Source: Campylobacter majalis (GTDB lineage Bacteria > Campylobacterota > Campylobacteria > Campylobacterales > Campylobacteraceae). From it: a stretch of DNA of 64,000 nt. Below, one piece after another: positions 18,488 through 28,277 of the stretch; position 1 is the first letter of the stretch; each line of letters begins with the position of its first letter. The notes beneath the pieces were generated by a model. That model searched no databases, was not told where the DNA came from, and saw only the letters and a list, made by a program, of their open reading frames with translations. A program made the position numbers and the translations under genes. Location: NCBI RefSeq assembly GCF_905120465.1, contig NZ_CAJHOF010000009.1, forward strand, positions 1 through 64,000, given 5' to 3'.

Positions 18488-19555
18488 ATGAATAGACTAG
18501 ACATAAATCCAAATAACTATAAATCTATACAAGACATACACTCATCTTTATTAAACATTCTTTTAATAGCTCAAGCAATTGGATTTATGTTTATACTTAG
18601 CACAAATAGCTTAATTTACATAGCTTTAATCATATGTATTTTAATCACACTATATATAAAAAATGAAAAATTTCTACAAAAAAGCAATTTAATAGCAACA
18701 TGGTTTCACACAAATATTTTATTTATAGCTGTTGCTTGCACGATGCTTTATGGCAATGATGCTGGGTTTATATACTTGTTGGTTGGACTTGTGTTTATTA
18801 GTTATTTTTGTGCGTTTAATACAAGAATTTTAACCTATTTAATAGCTACATTTGAAATTATTGTTGCTGTGTTGCTTTATGTGATTAGTCAAGACAGAAC
18901 AGACAATATACTAAATAACAACATATATAATTTAATGCATATTGGATGCTTTGTGGCGACATTTTTTACAATTTACATACTATCAAGTTACGCAAATATA
19001 ATTACATCACATGGTTATCAAGACATCAAAAAAGAGCAAAACACTCTAGAAAAACTTAGTCAATACGATCAACTAACTGGGCTGTTAAATAGACGAAGTA
19101 TGCAAAAGATCATAAAAACAAAAAACAAACAAGCTGTTGCAGAAAATATAAAAACAAACAAAGTTGTAATGATAGGCGACATAGATGACTTTAAGTCCGT
19201 AAATGATACGTTTGGACATCTATGGGGCGATAGAATAATAAAAGATGTCGCAAGTGTTTTAAAAAATTCTTTCAGGCAGCACGATCTAATATCTCGCTGG
19301 GGCGGAGAAGAGTTTTTAATAGTTCTTACAGACACAAATATTGATTTTATTTATAGCATCTCTAACAGACTCCTTCAAAATATAAGTGCAATACGGCTGC
19401 CAAACAATACTCCTGTTACTATGACATTTGGAATGATTATACTTATAGATCAAGTAAATTTTGACTTTGATTATGTATTAGAACGTGCAGATAAACTACT
19501 ATACAAGGGCAAACAAAGTGGCAAAGATCATATAGAAATGGAAGTAATAAAGTGA
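18488..19555 (+). CDS. Membrane-anchored diguanylate cyclase (GGDEF)
   Basis: A 355-residue protein. About six hydrophobic helices fill residues 20-175, followed by a GGDEF domain (about 190-350) with DIDDFKSVNDTFGH, active-site GGEEF (272-276) and an RxxD inhibitory site (RQHD, 263-266) at the canonical five-residue distance. It should make c-di-GMP at the inner membrane with product inhibition. The sensory membrane domain is not of a named family I recognise. It is coupled by a GTGA overlap to a second cyclase, and starts four bases after the acidic protein gene. Confidence 0.88.
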   Translation: MNRLDINPNNYKSIQDIHSSLLNILLIAQAIGFMFILSTNSLIYIALIICILITLYIKNEKFLQKSNLIATWFHTNILFIAVACTMLYGNDAGFIYLLVGLVFISYFCAFNTRILTYLIATFEIIVAVLLYVISQDRTDNILNNNIYNLMHIGCFVATFFTIYILSSYANIITSHGYQDIKKEQNTLEKLSQYDQLTGLLNRRSMQKIIKTKNKQAVAENIKTNKVVMIGDIDDFKSVNDTFGHLWGDRIIKDVASVLKNSFRQHDLISRWGGEEFLIVLTDTNIDFIYSISNRLLQNISAIRLPNNTPVTMTFGMIILIDQVNFDFDYVLERADKLLYKGKQSGKDHIEMEVIK

Positions 19556-20595
19556 AAACAGAGTATAACCACTTAAGAGTAAAAATTTACGATATTTTTA
19601 TAACTACCATTTGGCTCGTGACATTTTTTCATTTAGCTTACTTTGTATTATTTTATATTATTTTTATACCTAAGCTTATTATTGTAGAAATTTTCTCTCT
19701 TTTTATATATGCTTTTATAATAACCATAATCAAAAAAAATCCACATTCACTTAAAATCGCTTCTTATGTTTTTCAAGTAGAGGTCACACTTCACACTATA
19801 ATATGCATATATACTCTTGGATTTGGTGCTGGATTTGAGTTGCTATTTTTAGCATTTGTTTTGGTAAATTTATTTATAAGTATTGGCTATGCTAGCATAA
19901 CTAAATTTCTTACATTCTTGCAGGTAGTTCTTTTTATACTTTGTTATTATATCATTCCAGATACAGATATACTTAGTAGTTTTTGGACTAAATTTTTATA
20001 TGTTTATCATATAATATTTATTTGCATACTTGCTATAATTATATCTTATATGCTAGAACTTGCAAACAGACTAGCATACTTAAATATACAGCAAGATCGA
20101 GATAAGCTAAAAGACATATCAGAACAAGATCCACTAACTAAACTATCAAACAGACATGCTTTACAAAATTTTATCAGCGAAAATTTAGTCAATAAAAATT
20201 TTGCCCTTATAATCGCAGATATAGACGACTTTAAATCCGTAAATGATACATTTGGACACAGTGTAGGTGATATGGTTCTTGTTAGAATTGCAAATATGTT
20301 AAAAAATATATTTAGACATGAAGATTTTGTATGTAGATGGGGTGGGGAAGAGTTTTTGATTATCATTCACGATGTGGATAAAAATAGTGCCGTAAATATC
20401 GTAAAACGCGTATCACACATGCTAAATACTACATCATTTAAACATAATGAAAATATCATAAAAACAACGATGACATTTGGAATTTCATATTATGATGGAT
20501 ATAGTGAGCTTGATTTACAAAAAATGATAAAACATGCCGATGATTTGCTATATAAAGGAAAAACAACTGGTAAAAATAAAATAATGCTTGATTAA
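19552..20595 (+). CDS. Membrane-anchored diguanylate cyclase (GGDEF), paralogue of its neighbour
   Basis: A 347-residue protein with the same layout: hydrophobic helices to about residue 175, then GGDEF domain with DIDDFKSVNDTFGH, GGEEF (264-268) and RHED inhibitory site (255-258). The catalytic halves of the two neighbours are nearly superimposable while the membrane halves differ, so duplication was followed by sensor divergence. It starts with GTG inside the stop of the first cyclase (GTGA). Both should be active synthases. Confidence 0.88.
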   Translation: MKTEYNHLRVKIYDIFITTIWLVTFFHLAYFVLFYIIFIPKLIIVEIFSLFIYAFIITIIKKNPHSLKIASYVFQVEVTLHTIICIYTLGFGAGFELLFLAFVLVNLFISIGYASITKFLTFLQVVLFILCYYIIPDTDILSSFWTKFLYVYHIIFICILAIIISYMLELANRLAYLNIQQDRDKLKDISEQDPLTKLSNRHALQNFISENLVNKNFALIIADIDDFKSVNDTFGHSVGDMVLVRIANMLKNIFRHEDFVCRWGGEEFLIIIHDVDKNSAVNIVKRVSHMLNTTSFKHNENIIKTTMTFGISYYDGYSELDLQKMIKHADDLLYKGKTTGKNKIMLD

Positions 20596-20770
20596 TACTT
20601 AAAAAGTATTATTTAATGCCAGTATTAAAAATTTCTCTTTTGTAAATGTCAATAAAGATTTAAATTTAAGCAGTCGGTTAAAAGAGTTAGATTAGAGTTA
20701 GGATACGACTCATAAAATTTACTAACGCAAGTAATAAAAAATATTAATTAATTATTTAGATAAATTAAAC

Positions 20771-20800
20771 TATAATCACGCCAAAATTTAAAACAAAGGA
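20771..20800 (+). promoter_or_regulatory. sodB promoter -10 and ribosome site
   Basis: TATAAT at 20771-20776, then AAAGGA at 20795-20800, six bases before the ATG. The 210 bp upstream of this hold nothing else I recognise. Confidence 0.55.
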
Positions 20801-20806
20801 AACAAA

Positions 20807-21430
20807 ATGTTTAAGTTAAGAGAGCTTCCGTTTAATCCAAGCACAAACGCTGTCGTAAGTGAAAAAACCTGTGAGTATCATCACGGTAAGCATCACGCTA
20901 CATATGTAACAAATTTAAACAATCTAATTGTCGGCACTGAGTTTGAGAATGCATCATTTTATGACATACTTTTAGGTGCAAAAGCTGGACTGTATAATAA
21001 CGTTGCACAAGTTTATAATCACGACTTTTATTGGGATTGTATCGCTAAAAAAAGTGAGCCAAGTGCTGAGCTAAAAGCGGCTATTGAGGCTGAATTTAGT
21101 GATTTTAAGGCTGAATTTATTAAAGCAGCAACAACGCAATTTGGCTCAGGATGGGCATGGTTAGTATATAACCCAAACACATCAAAACTAGAAATAATCC
21201 AAACATCAAACGCATATACACCAGTAAATGATGGAAAAATTCCATTGCTTGTTGTTGATGTATGGGAGCATGCATACTACATAGATAATTTCAATGCTCG
21301 CCCAAAATATCTAGAAACTTTTTATGAAAATATAAACTGGGAATTTGTATCACAAGCATATGAATGGGCAAAAAAAGAAGGACTTGGCTCGGTTAAATTC
21401 TACACCGAACAACTTCACGCAAAAGCCTAA
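20807..21430 (+). CDS. sodB: Superoxide dismutase, Fe type
   Basis: A 207-residue enzyme that turns superoxide into oxygen and peroxide in the cytoplasm. Metal ligands are visible: His in YHHGKHHATYV, His in VYNHDFYWDC, and Asp/His in VVDVWEHAYYID. The FGSGWAWLV motif is typical of the Fe/Mn family. Campylobacter SodB is iron-dependent; the metal choice is assigned by that precedent. Stand-alone gene with its own promoter and a shared downstream terminator. Confidence 0.93.
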   Translation: MFKLRELPFNPSTNAVVSEKTCEYHHGKHHATYVTNLNNLIVGTEFENASFYDILLGAKAGLYNNVAQVYNHDFYWDCIAKKSEPSAELKAAIEAEFSDFKAEFIKAATTQFGSGWAWLVYNPNTSKLEIIQTSNAYTPVNDGKIPLLVVDVWEHAYYIDNFNARPKYLETFYENINWEFVSQAYEWAKKEGLGSVKFYTEQLHAKA

Positions 21431-21437
21431 AAAATCA

Positions 21438-21464
21438 GTCTAGCCATAAGCGGCTAGACACTTT
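21438..21464. terminator. Bidirectional terminator between sodB and the EF-hand gene
   Basis: GTCTAGCC (21438-21445) pairs with GGCTAGAC (21452-21459) around ATAAGC. On the plus strand it is followed by ACTTTTAT; on the minus strand the other side is GATTTTTTAGG, a good T-run. The TAG stop codon of the convergent EF-hand gene is inside the stem. Confidence 0.75.
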
Positions 21465-22398
21465 TATCCACTCCAATACTCTCATCGAAATTTTTACTTA
21501 ATTGGCTAAGTAGATTTGAAATTTTATCACTGCCATCATCTTTAAATAGCATTTTATAGATAAAATCTTGAGTATCTTTTGAGACATTTAGCATTATATT
21601 TTTAAACTCTATCTCATTTTGTGCGATTTTTATTTTAGCTTTTACTAAAATTTCACTATCTTTTGCTCTATTTTCTAAAATTTCACCAACCTTTTGACTC
21701 ATATCATCAATCCACTGATTTTGCTGATATATCTCGTCTAAACTCAAAGTTCCATCTTTATTTTTATCCATTATTAGGGTTTCGTTTAGAGTCTTTTCTA
21801 TGCTTATAATATTTTTCTCATGATCTTCATATGATAGATGAGTTGCAGTCTCGTATCTATTTGCAATCCAGGTCATAGATTTATCAGCACTTATTACGCC
21901 ATCTTTTTCTTTGCTAAAAATTTTAGTTTTAGTGCTAAAATCCGTCTTTAAATTTGCAATCTCGTTAGCATCTATGGCTCCGCTTTTATCTATATCGGCA
22001 CTTAAATAACCTCTAGCATATGCTATCTCATTAAACCAACCGCCCACAAACGCTTCAGCGTCTCCTGTTAGTATATACTCTGCATTTGCTGTCTTATAAA
22101 CATCATCTTTAAAAATAGCACTTAACGTGTTTAAATTTTCATCGCTTAATCCTATTTTTATATTAATTCCTTTTTGATTATTGCTAAGATAAACGATATT
22201 ATCATACTCTGATTTTTCGCCTTTAGCCCAACCTTGAGTAATATCTGTCAAGGTATTTAGAGATTTTTCGACCTGTTTTAATTCATCTTGATTTAATTTA
22301 TTTGTGACTAAATTTGAAGCTTTAAAAACTTGGATATTTTTAAAATTTTTACTATCTTTATATAGTGCAGTTTGAATAGAAGTCTTATTAACAATCAT
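21454..22398 (-). CDS. EF-hand domain protein of unknown function
   Basis: A 314-residue protein with three EF-hand-type calcium loops: DIDKSGAIDANE (about 135-146), SKEKDGVISADK (about 163-174, first position non-acidic) and DKNKDGTLSLDE (about 211-222). No signal peptide or membrane segment; the N-terminus (MIVNKTSIQTALYK) is short and polar. Ends inside the shared terminator. A second, longer EF-hand protein lies at 46616-48340 with a similar N-terminal style and similar promoter-side DNA, suggesting a small family. Role unknown; secretion without a Sec signal is possible but unproven. Confidence 0.7.
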   Translation of the reverse strand: MIVNKTSIQTALYKDSKNFKNIQVFKASNLVTNKLNQDELKQVEKSLNTLTDITQGWAKGEKSEYDNIVYLSNNQKGINIKIGLSDENLNTLSAIFKDDVYKTANAEYILTGDAEAFVGGWFNEIAYARGYLSADIDKSGAIDANEIANLKTDFSTKTKIFSKEKDGVISADKSMTWIANRYETATHLSYEDHEKNIISIEKTLNETLIMDKNKDGTLSLDEIYQQNQWIDDMSQKVGEILENRAKDSEILVKAKIKIAQNEIEFKNIMLNVSKDTQDFIYKMLFKDDGSDKISNLLSQLSKNFDESIGVDKSV

Positions 22399-22685
22399 AT
22401 TAAATCCTTTTAATTAAATGTTAAATCCTATAACACCATGCAAAACACTCTATAATACAATATGCACTTATAGCATAATTGATATAAAATGTCAATTTCT
22501 CAGATGTTAAAATGCTATCTTAACGAAATTTGCACCACTATTTCAATAATCACTAACACTATATTTATTACAAAATATTTTGCTTTTGCACTTAGACTTT
22601 GGATTTTAAGTTAGTAAATTTCGGTTATTTTTAGACTTTATTTTATAGCCTTCATCTTAACTTAATTATCTATTTTTTACGCATT

Positions 22686-23018
22686 TTAGCCATTATTTAA
22701 ACTAGGATATATGATGATTAAAGCACCGCAAAGTGCAATAATAGAGCCTATCAGATCGTATCTGCCAAACTCTTGCTTTTCGATAAAATTTAGCCATAAA
22801 AGTGAGCATATGATATATATGCCACCATAAGCTGCATACGCCCTACCTGCAAACTCACTCTCAACTCTCGTAAGTACAAAAGCAAATATCACAAGCGAAA
22901 CGACGCCAATGCCTAAATACCACACTGGTTTGTCGTTTTTAAAATACTCCCAAAACATAAAACAACCTAAAATTTCAAAAAATCCCGCCACTATGTAAAA
23001 TATAATCTCTGTTATCAT
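22686..23018 (-). CDS. ynfA: YnfA/UPF0060 family small membrane protein
   Basis: A 110-residue protein of four membrane helices, with family hallmarks FFEILGCFMFWEY, RVESEFAGRAYAAYGGIYI and a conserved WLNFIEK loop. Structurally akin to small multidrug resistance transporters; efflux has been reported for some members, but substrate here is unknown. Stands alone on the minus strand. Confidence 0.9.
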   Translation of the reverse strand: MITEIIFYIVAGFFEILGCFMFWEYFKNDKPVWYLGIGVVSLVIFAFVLTRVESEFAGRAYAAYGGIYIICSLLWLNFIEKQEFGRYDLIGSIIALCGALIIIYPSLNNG

Positions 23019-23146
23019 TATTTTATCTTTTATTATAGATTTTGCTAAAAATTCTTAAAATTTCTAACCTAGTTTCAATGTCTTTTAATAATTTATTTTG
23101 CTGTTTAAGTAATTTTATAAGCATTTATTTTATAAATGCAAATTTG

Positions 23147-23872
23147 TTAAATTCTAAAATTTTCATCCCAACCAAGTATGGTTTTTGCTTTGTCATTTGA
23201 TGTTATATTGTCTGTATCTACGATATTAAATATCTCATTTTGTTTGCATTGCAAAGCCAATACTACTGCCTTTGCAGCCGCATCAACATGCACACTAGCA
23301 TAACCTTTAAATGGTATATCAAAACCAGTGCCTTCACCATAAATTAGTCCATTTCTTAACACAATAGCACACATGCCACTACCTAATACTTGCTCTTCTA
23401 GACTAGCCACAGCACGTGAAGTCTCACCATAGGTTGTATCATTAAAATTTAAAAGCTGACTTTGCTCTGTATATGGCATATCTCCTGGCTCATAAATAAA
23501 ACCCAAACTTTGTGCGATGATAGTTTTTACTCCGCTTTGTTTTGCTGCTTCGATAAGATTACGAGTACCTTCAGTGCGAATACGTGCATTTCGTGCTAAA
23601 ACCTCATCCATTTTTCCTGCATAATCTAATCCATCAGGCAAATCAGTGAGTTGGTGCATTAAAATTTCACAACTTGCTTTCTTCATCTCTTCTTTTAGTT
23701 TTTGTGTGTCAAAAACATCAAGCACTACTGGTTTTATGCCGATTTGCTCTAGCATTTGTGCTTTACTTTGGCTTCTAGTTGTGCCATATACCTCGTAGCC
23801 TAACTCTACAAGCATTTTTGCCACTCTTATACCAATCACTCCACTAGCACCAGCCAAAAATACCTTTTTCAC
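23147..23872 (-). CDS. NAD(P)-binding epimerase/reductase, shortened C-terminus
   Basis: A 241-residue Rossmann-fold protein of the extended SDR type. It begins KKVFLAGASGVIGIRVAKML with the GxxGxxG cofactor motif, carries a TRS loop, and YGETSRAVASLE with the catalytic Tyr replaced in context (YxxxR rather than YxxxK). Relatives are usually 280-310 residues; here the text jumps from FNIVDTDNITSND directly to KAKTILGWDENFRI, lacking about 40 internal residues of the substrate domain. It may be a working short variant or a deletion derivative. Substrate unknown. Confidence 0.7.
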   Translation of the reverse strand: MKKVFLAGASGVIGIRVAKMLVELGYEVYGTTRSQSKAQMLEQIGIKPVVLDVFDTQKLKEEMKKASCEILMHQLTDLPDGLDYAGKMDEVLARNARIRTEGTRNLIEAAKQSGVKTIIAQSLGFIYEPGDMPYTEQSQLLNFNDTTYGETSRAVASLEEQVLGSGMCAIVLRNGLIYGEGTGFDIPFKGYASVHVDAAAKAVVLALQCKQNEIFNIVDTDNITSNDKAKTILGWDENFRI

Positions 23873-24163
23873 TAAAATCCTTTCAAAGTTTTTTGGTTGA
23901 GTATAGCATAAATTTATCCATGATTGTATTAAATTTTACGCAATAAAGGTTTAAAATACCTATTTTCTAATACTTGTAATTTCATAGAAATGGCATTAAG
24001 TTATCGTATCGCACATTTATCGTTTTTTAAATTTCATAAAAATTTTCATTTAATTTTAATTAGAAAATAATTTATATGATACGAAATTTTAAATAATTTA
24101 TTGGTTAATGCAGTGTAATTATTATCATAGATTTTAAATCGTAATTGTGGTTTAAGTTTATAT

Positions 24164-24850
24164 CTAACTATTTAGATCCCAATTTATAGGTGTTTTGCCA
24201 TATTTTATAAGATAGTCGTTTGCCTTTGAAAAATGCCTACAACCAAAAAATGCCCCACGAGCTAATGGGCTAGGATGTGCAGCAGTAAGCACCAAATGAC
24301 GATTTGGATCAATTAAGTTGGCTTTTTTTATAGCAAAATTTCCCCAAAGCATAAAAACTATATTTTCACGCTTTTGGCTTAAAATTTTTATTACCGCATC
24401 AGTAAAATTTTGCCAACCAAAATTTGCATGTGAGTTTGGCTGATTTGCCGTTACGCTAAGAGTAGCATTTAATAGCATCACGCCTTGAGCCGCCCATGCA
24501 CTTAAATCACCGTGATTTGGAGCTTTGATGCCTAAATCAGTCTCAATCTCTTTATAGATATTTACTAGACTTGGTGGCACTCTAATCCCCTTTGGCACAG
24601 AAAAACTAAGTCCCATCGCTTGCCCTGCTCCATGATAAGGATCTTGCCCTAAAATTACAACTTTAACATCATTAAATGGCGTTAAATTAAAAGCATTAAA
24701 AATCAGATTGCTTGGCGGATATACGATAGCATTTGCTTTGGCAAAAAGTAAATTTTGCTTAATAATTCCAAAATAAGGGCTTAAAAATTCATCTTTTAGC
24801 TGCTCTTTCCAGCTGTTTTCTATCTTAACTTGTTCTAAGTTTATTTGCAT
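24164..24850 (-). CDS. ung: Uracil-DNA glycosylase
   Basis: A 228-residue family-1 enzyme that removes uracil from DNA. Motifs: catalytic GQDPYHGAGQAMGLSFSVP near residue 65, LLLNATLSV, and the HPSPLA loop near residue 187. Normal length. ATG after a weak AAGGGATAAAA site. The 290 bp between it and the epimerase gene show no gene. Confidence 0.95.
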   Translation of the reverse strand: MQINLEQVKIENSWKEQLKDEFLSPYFGIIKQNLLFAKANAIVYPPSNLIFNAFNLTPFNDVKVVILGQDPYHGAGQAMGLSFSVPKGIRVPPSLVNIYKEIETDLGIKAPNHGDLSAWAAQGVMLLNATLSVTANQPNSHANFGWQNFTDAVIKILSQKRENIVFMLWGNFAIKKANLIDPNRHLVLTAAHPSPLARGAFFGCRHFSKANDYLIKYGKTPINWDLNS

Positions 24851-24907
24851 TTTATCCCTTTAAATAAAATATACAAAATTTTAAATTTTGCTAATTTAAA
24901 GCATATT

Positions 24908-25558
24908 TTAAATGTTTTTTAAAATTTTACGCACAGCAAGACTTGCTAAATTTAGCCCAAATACAGCCGTCACACCCATAAAACTCCCAAGCACTTTACA
25001 CCTTGGCTCTTCGCTAGAAAAAACAACATCAAACTTGCCTTTAAACCCAGCTTTTTTAAGCTCACTTCGGTATTTTCTAGCCATTGGATCGCCATAAGTT
25101 TTAAACACATCAGCAACTTGCACTTTTGTAGCATCTATTCGTTTTGCACCGCCCATTGATGCGATTAGTCTATCACTTGTAGCCAGTGCTAAAGCAATCT
25201 TAGCAGGGATATCATCTATCGCATCTACTACAATATCGTAGCTTTTAAAATCATGTGTAGCGATAAACTCAGGCGTGATTAAAGCCTGTATGCCTTTGAC
25301 ATTTTCATAGCGTTTGTCAAACTCACCTACTTTTACCGCACCAACAGCTTCACTATAAATTTGACGATTTTGATTTGTTATATCAAATACATCTTTATCC
25401 ACACAAACTATCTCACCAACCCCAGCTCTAGCCAAAGCATCTACACATATACCGCCAACTCCGCCAACTCCGCACACTAAAACTCTTGCATTTTTAAGTT
25501 TATCAAACTCATCGCCAAAAAGCCAACGCGAACGTGTATATCTATCTATATTATCCAT
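24908..25558 (-). CDS. tcdA: tRNA threonylcarbamoyladenosine dehydratase (TcdA/ThiF family)
   Basis: A 216-residue E1-like enzyme. The N-terminus RYTRSRWLFGDE, the ATP motif GVGGVGG (about 33-39), NQNRQI arginine finger region and DAIDDI are those of TcdA/CsdL. TcdA cyclises t6A37 in tRNAs with ATP. The protein is about 50 residues shorter than E. coli TcdA, as in other Campylobacterota. A ThiF/MoeB role is less likely because the RYTRSR/DNIDRY start is TcdA-like. It is followed 16 bases upstream by pcm on the same strand. Confidence 0.82.
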   Translation of the reverse strand: MDNIDRYTRSRWLFGDEFDKLKNARVLVCGVGGVGGICVDALARAGVGEIVCVDKDVFDITNQNRQIYSEAVGAVKVGEFDKRYENVKGIQALITPEFIATHDFKSYDIVVDAIDDIPAKIALALATSDRLIASMGGAKRIDATKVQVADVFKTYGDPMARKYRSELKKAGFKGKFDVVFSSEEPRCKVLGSFMGVTAVFGLNLASLAVRKILKNI

Positions 25559-25574
25559 AACAATCCTTTAAATT

Positions 25575-26207
25575 TCACGCCCTACCGTTTAGAAGTGGCA
25601 CAAACGCACACTCATCAAAACATATCTCTTCATAGTCATTTTCACTATGTTTTATGTATTTTGTGATGTATTGCTTATTATTTTTAACCATTGGAGCTAC
25701 TAAAATTCCACCAATTTTTAGCTGTTTAAATAGCACTTGTGGCACCTGCATACTAGCGGCTGATAGCAAAATTCTATCATATGGAGCATAGCTACTCCAG
25801 CCATTTGTTCCATCATCATACCTTACAATTACATTTCGTGTGCCAAGTATTTCAAAGCGTTTTTTAGCCGTATTTGCCAACTCTCCTATACGCTCCATAC
25901 TAAAAACCCTATGTGCTAATTTAGACAAAATCGCAGCTTGATAGCCGCTTCCACAGCCGATCTCAAGCACATTATCCACGTCCTCACACTCAAGTGCCAA
26001 AGTCATTTTTGCAACTGTCAGTGGTGAGCTTATCCATTGATTGCCAGCTATAGGTTGTGCATTTAGTGTATAAGCCTGAGCTACATTTTGAACAAAAATT
26101 TCTCTTTGAGTTTCGCAAATGGCGTTATAAACAGCAGGGGTTAATTCTATCTCATCGGCTATCTCATCGGCTAAACGTTTGCATTTTATGCTTTGTAAAT
26201 TTGTCAT
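25575..26207 (-). CDS. pcm: Protein-L-isoaspartate O-methyltransferase
   Basis: A 210-residue SAM enzyme that repairs isoaspartyl residues in aged proteins. Motifs: NQWISSPLTVAKMTLALE (substrate region), VLEIGCGSGYQAAILSKLA (SAM site) and YDRILLSAA. I chose the ATG at 26207 (GAGAAT before it), because the longer frame starts at TTG 26240 inside the upstream lipoprotein gene. Third gene of an nrdB-lipoprotein-pcm operon. Confidence 0.92.
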   Translation of the reverse strand: MTNLQSIKCKRLADEIADEIELTPAVYNAICETQREIFVQNVAQAYTLNAQPIAGNQWISSPLTVAKMTLALECEDVDNVLEIGCGSGYQAAILSKLAHRVFSMERIGELANTAKKRFEILGTRNVIVRYDDGTNGWSSYAPYDRILLSAASMQVPQVLFKQLKIGGILVAPMVKNNKQYITKYIKHSENDYEEICFDECAFVPLLNGRA

Positions 26208-26223
26208 CTTATTCTCATTAAAT

Positions 26224-26724
26224 TTATTTTCCAAAGACAAAAGTCAACTCTTTTGGTGCGTGACAGCCATTTGGACTTTTTATGTTTATGTCTGTTCCAC
26301 CAATTTGCGTATTTGCTTGCAATATCACATAAAATGCCGTTAATTTATCACTTCTTTCTGACTTTTCATCTTTAAAGACCCATATCTCTTCTACTCTTAA
26401 ATTTTTCTCATCATAATCCAAGATACGCACCTGTAAAAGATCATCTTGAGTAAAACCGCATGCAGCTATGGTTTTAAAGATATCATTGTATAAGATAAAA
26501 TCATTTAGAGCGTATGAGCGTCCTTTATACTTGCCAGCAGGCACTTCTTGATAAAATACCGCTTTTTCATCTTCTTTTACAAGCTCTAGTTTATAAGGCG
26601 AGTGTTTTTGTGCAGATTTTATATTTATATCATTTATAATACGAGCGTGATTGATACCAGTACATGCTGTTAAAAGTAGTGCAAATAGTATAAAAATGAT
26701 AAAATTTTTAATCTTAAAAATCAT
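26224..26724 (-). CDS. Putative lipoprotein between nrdB and pcm
   Basis: A 166-residue protein with a lipoprotein signal: [17 protein letters not shown] with the lipobox LTAC at about residues 17-20. The mature part has no family I recognise; it holds two Cys that could pair. The ATG at 26724 overlaps the end of nrdB by 11 bases; a TTG one codon earlier also opens the frame. Its conservation in this operon position in other species could not be checked. Confidence 0.65.
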   Translation of the reverse strand: MIFKIKNFIIFILFALLLTACTGINHARIINDINIKSAQKHSPYKLELVKEDEKAVFYQEVPAGKYKGRSYALNDFILYNDIFKTIAACGFTQDDLLQVRILDYDEKNLRVEEIWVFKDEKSERSDKLTAFYVILQANTQIGGTDINIKSPNGCHAPKELTFVFGK

Positions 26725-27736
26725 CAAAACTTAAACTTCCTTTTGAATAATTCGTAACCTTTGCCTCAAAGAAATTAGATTTTTGATCGTTAAATTTCGC
26801 AAACTCATCAACCCATTTAATAGGATGTTTTGCATCATATATCTTTTTTAATCCGATAGCTGTTAAACGCTGATCTATTAAATAATGAATGTATTCTTCG
26901 ATAATATCATCAGTAAAGCCCATGATTTGATTATTTGTGATGTATCTACCCCATTTTATCTCAAGCTCACCGGCTTTTTTAAACATGGCATATATTTTTT
27001 CTTCAATAGCTGGTGTAAATAGATCTGGACGTTCATTACGGACTGAATTTATCATGTTTTGAAATAAAAGCAAGTGAGTTATCTCATCACGCTGAATAAA
27101 ACGTATCATCTGAGCTGAACCTAGCATCTTGCCAGCACGTGCAAGAGCATAAATCGCTGTAAATCCACTATAAAAATATATGCCTTCTAAAATTTGATTA
27201 GCAACCATTGCAAGTAAAAGTTTCTCATCTGTTACCTCACCTGCTAACTCTTCATAAACGCTTGAAATATAGTCATTTTTCTCGCGTAAAACTTCATCAT
27301 GTTTTTCCATTTCGTATATTAAATCCGTATTTTCACATATCGCTTCTACCATAACCGCATATGATTTAGAGTGATTTGCCTCTTCGTATGCTTGACGTGC
27401 CAAACAGGCATTTATCTCAGGTGCAGTGATGTATGGATTGATATTATCAGCTAAATTATTTGTCTGAAAGCTATCCATGGAGATTAATTGACTCCAAACT
27501 AAATCATACATGCGTTTTTCAGCGTCTGTTAAATTATAAACATAATCCCTAACATCACCTGTTGTATCGACCTCTTTTGGAAACCAAGTATTTGCTTCCA
27601 TCAAATCCCAAAGCTTTAATGCCCATTGGTATTTTGCTTTAGTAAAGTTTAAAATTCCATGTGGATTTCCATTAAATACACGCCTATCGGTTAAAGTTTC
27701 ATTTGAACTTGGATTATAAATTCGTTTTCTTTGCAT
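26714..27736 (-). CDS. nrdB: Ribonucleoside-diphosphate reductase, beta subunit (class Ia)
   Basis: A 340-residue diiron-tyrosyl radical subunit. Ligands are visible: Asp in SMDSFQ, Glu and His in [10 protein letters not shown] with the radical Tyr two residues further on, Glu in [11 protein letters not shown], and Glu/His in RDEITHL. The C-terminal tail ends SFDDF, the peptide that docks on the alpha subunit. The alpha subunit is not in the window. It supplies deoxynucleotides in air. First gene of an operon with the lipoprotein and pcm. Confidence 0.95.
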   Translation of the reverse strand: MQRKRIYNPSSNETLTDRRVFNGNPHGILNFTKAKYQWALKLWDLMEANTWFPKEVDTTGDVRDYVYNLTDAEKRMYDLVWSQLISMDSFQTNNLADNINPYITAPEINACLARQAYEEANHSKSYAVMVEAICENTDLIYEMEKHDEVLREKNDYISSVYEELAGEVTDEKLLLAMVANQILEGIYFYSGFTAIYALARAGKMLGSAQMIRFIQRDEITHLLLFQNMINSVRNERPDLFTPAIEEKIYAMFKKAGELEIKWGRYITNNQIMGFTDDIIEEYIHYLIDQRLTAIGLKKIYDAKHPIKWVDEFAKFNDQKSNFFEAKVTNYSKGSLSFDDF

Positions 27737-27800
27737 TTTTTACCTTTTAAATTTTTGCGTGATGATAGCTAAAATTCTTTTTATATTTTATTAAATATTG

Positions 27801-28271
27801 TTACATTTTTATATTATAAGAGTGAGTTAAAGCAACTGCAATAGCATCTGTTATATCAAGGGGCTTTATATCTTTTGTAATGCCTAAAATTTTTTTCACC
27901 ATAAATGCAACTTGCTCTTTTTGTGCTTTTGCTTTACCAGTGACAGCTTTTTTTATTTGAAGTGGGGTATATTCTGCAAAATCACCATGAAGTTGTAAAA
28001 TTTTAAGACTCAATGCTCCACGAAACTGAGCTAATTTTAATACTGTCTTTGGATTGTAAGCAAAAAATATATCTTCAATCGCAACAGAATCAAAGCTGTG
28101 ATTTTTAAAAATCACATCAAGTCCTTCACATAACTCAGTGATTTGATACTGAAGTGTATTTTGTTTGATTTTAATAAGTCCAGCTTCAACCAAGCTCGTT
28201 TTTTTAAGGCTTTTCTCAACTATTGCATAACCGCAATTTTTAGATCCTGGATCTATTCCTAAAATTTTCAT
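27801..28271 (-). CDS. ruvC: Holliday junction endonuclease RuvC
   Basis: A 156-residue resolvase. Catalytic acids: Asp in [14 protein letters not shown], Glu in [11 protein letters not shown], and the Asp pair in [15 protein letters not shown] take the ATG at 28271, five bases after AAGGAA; a GTG one codon earlier also opens the frame. Divergent from dnaA across an origin-type region, the order known from other Campylobacterota. Confidence 0.94.
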   Translation of the reverse strand: MKILGIDPGSKNCGYAIVEKSLKKTSLVEAGLIKIKQNTLQYQITELCEGLDVIFKNHSFDSVAIEDIFFAYNPKTVLKLAQFRGALSLKILQLHGDFAEYTPLQIKKAVTGKAKAQKEQVAFMVKKILGITKDIKPLDITDAIAVALTHSYNIKM

Positions 28272-28277
28272 CACTTC

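Noticed and set aside
23019-23146. Possible extra C-terminal coding sequence for the epimerase
   Set aside because: The frame after the stop at 23147 is closed in all three frames within a few codons.
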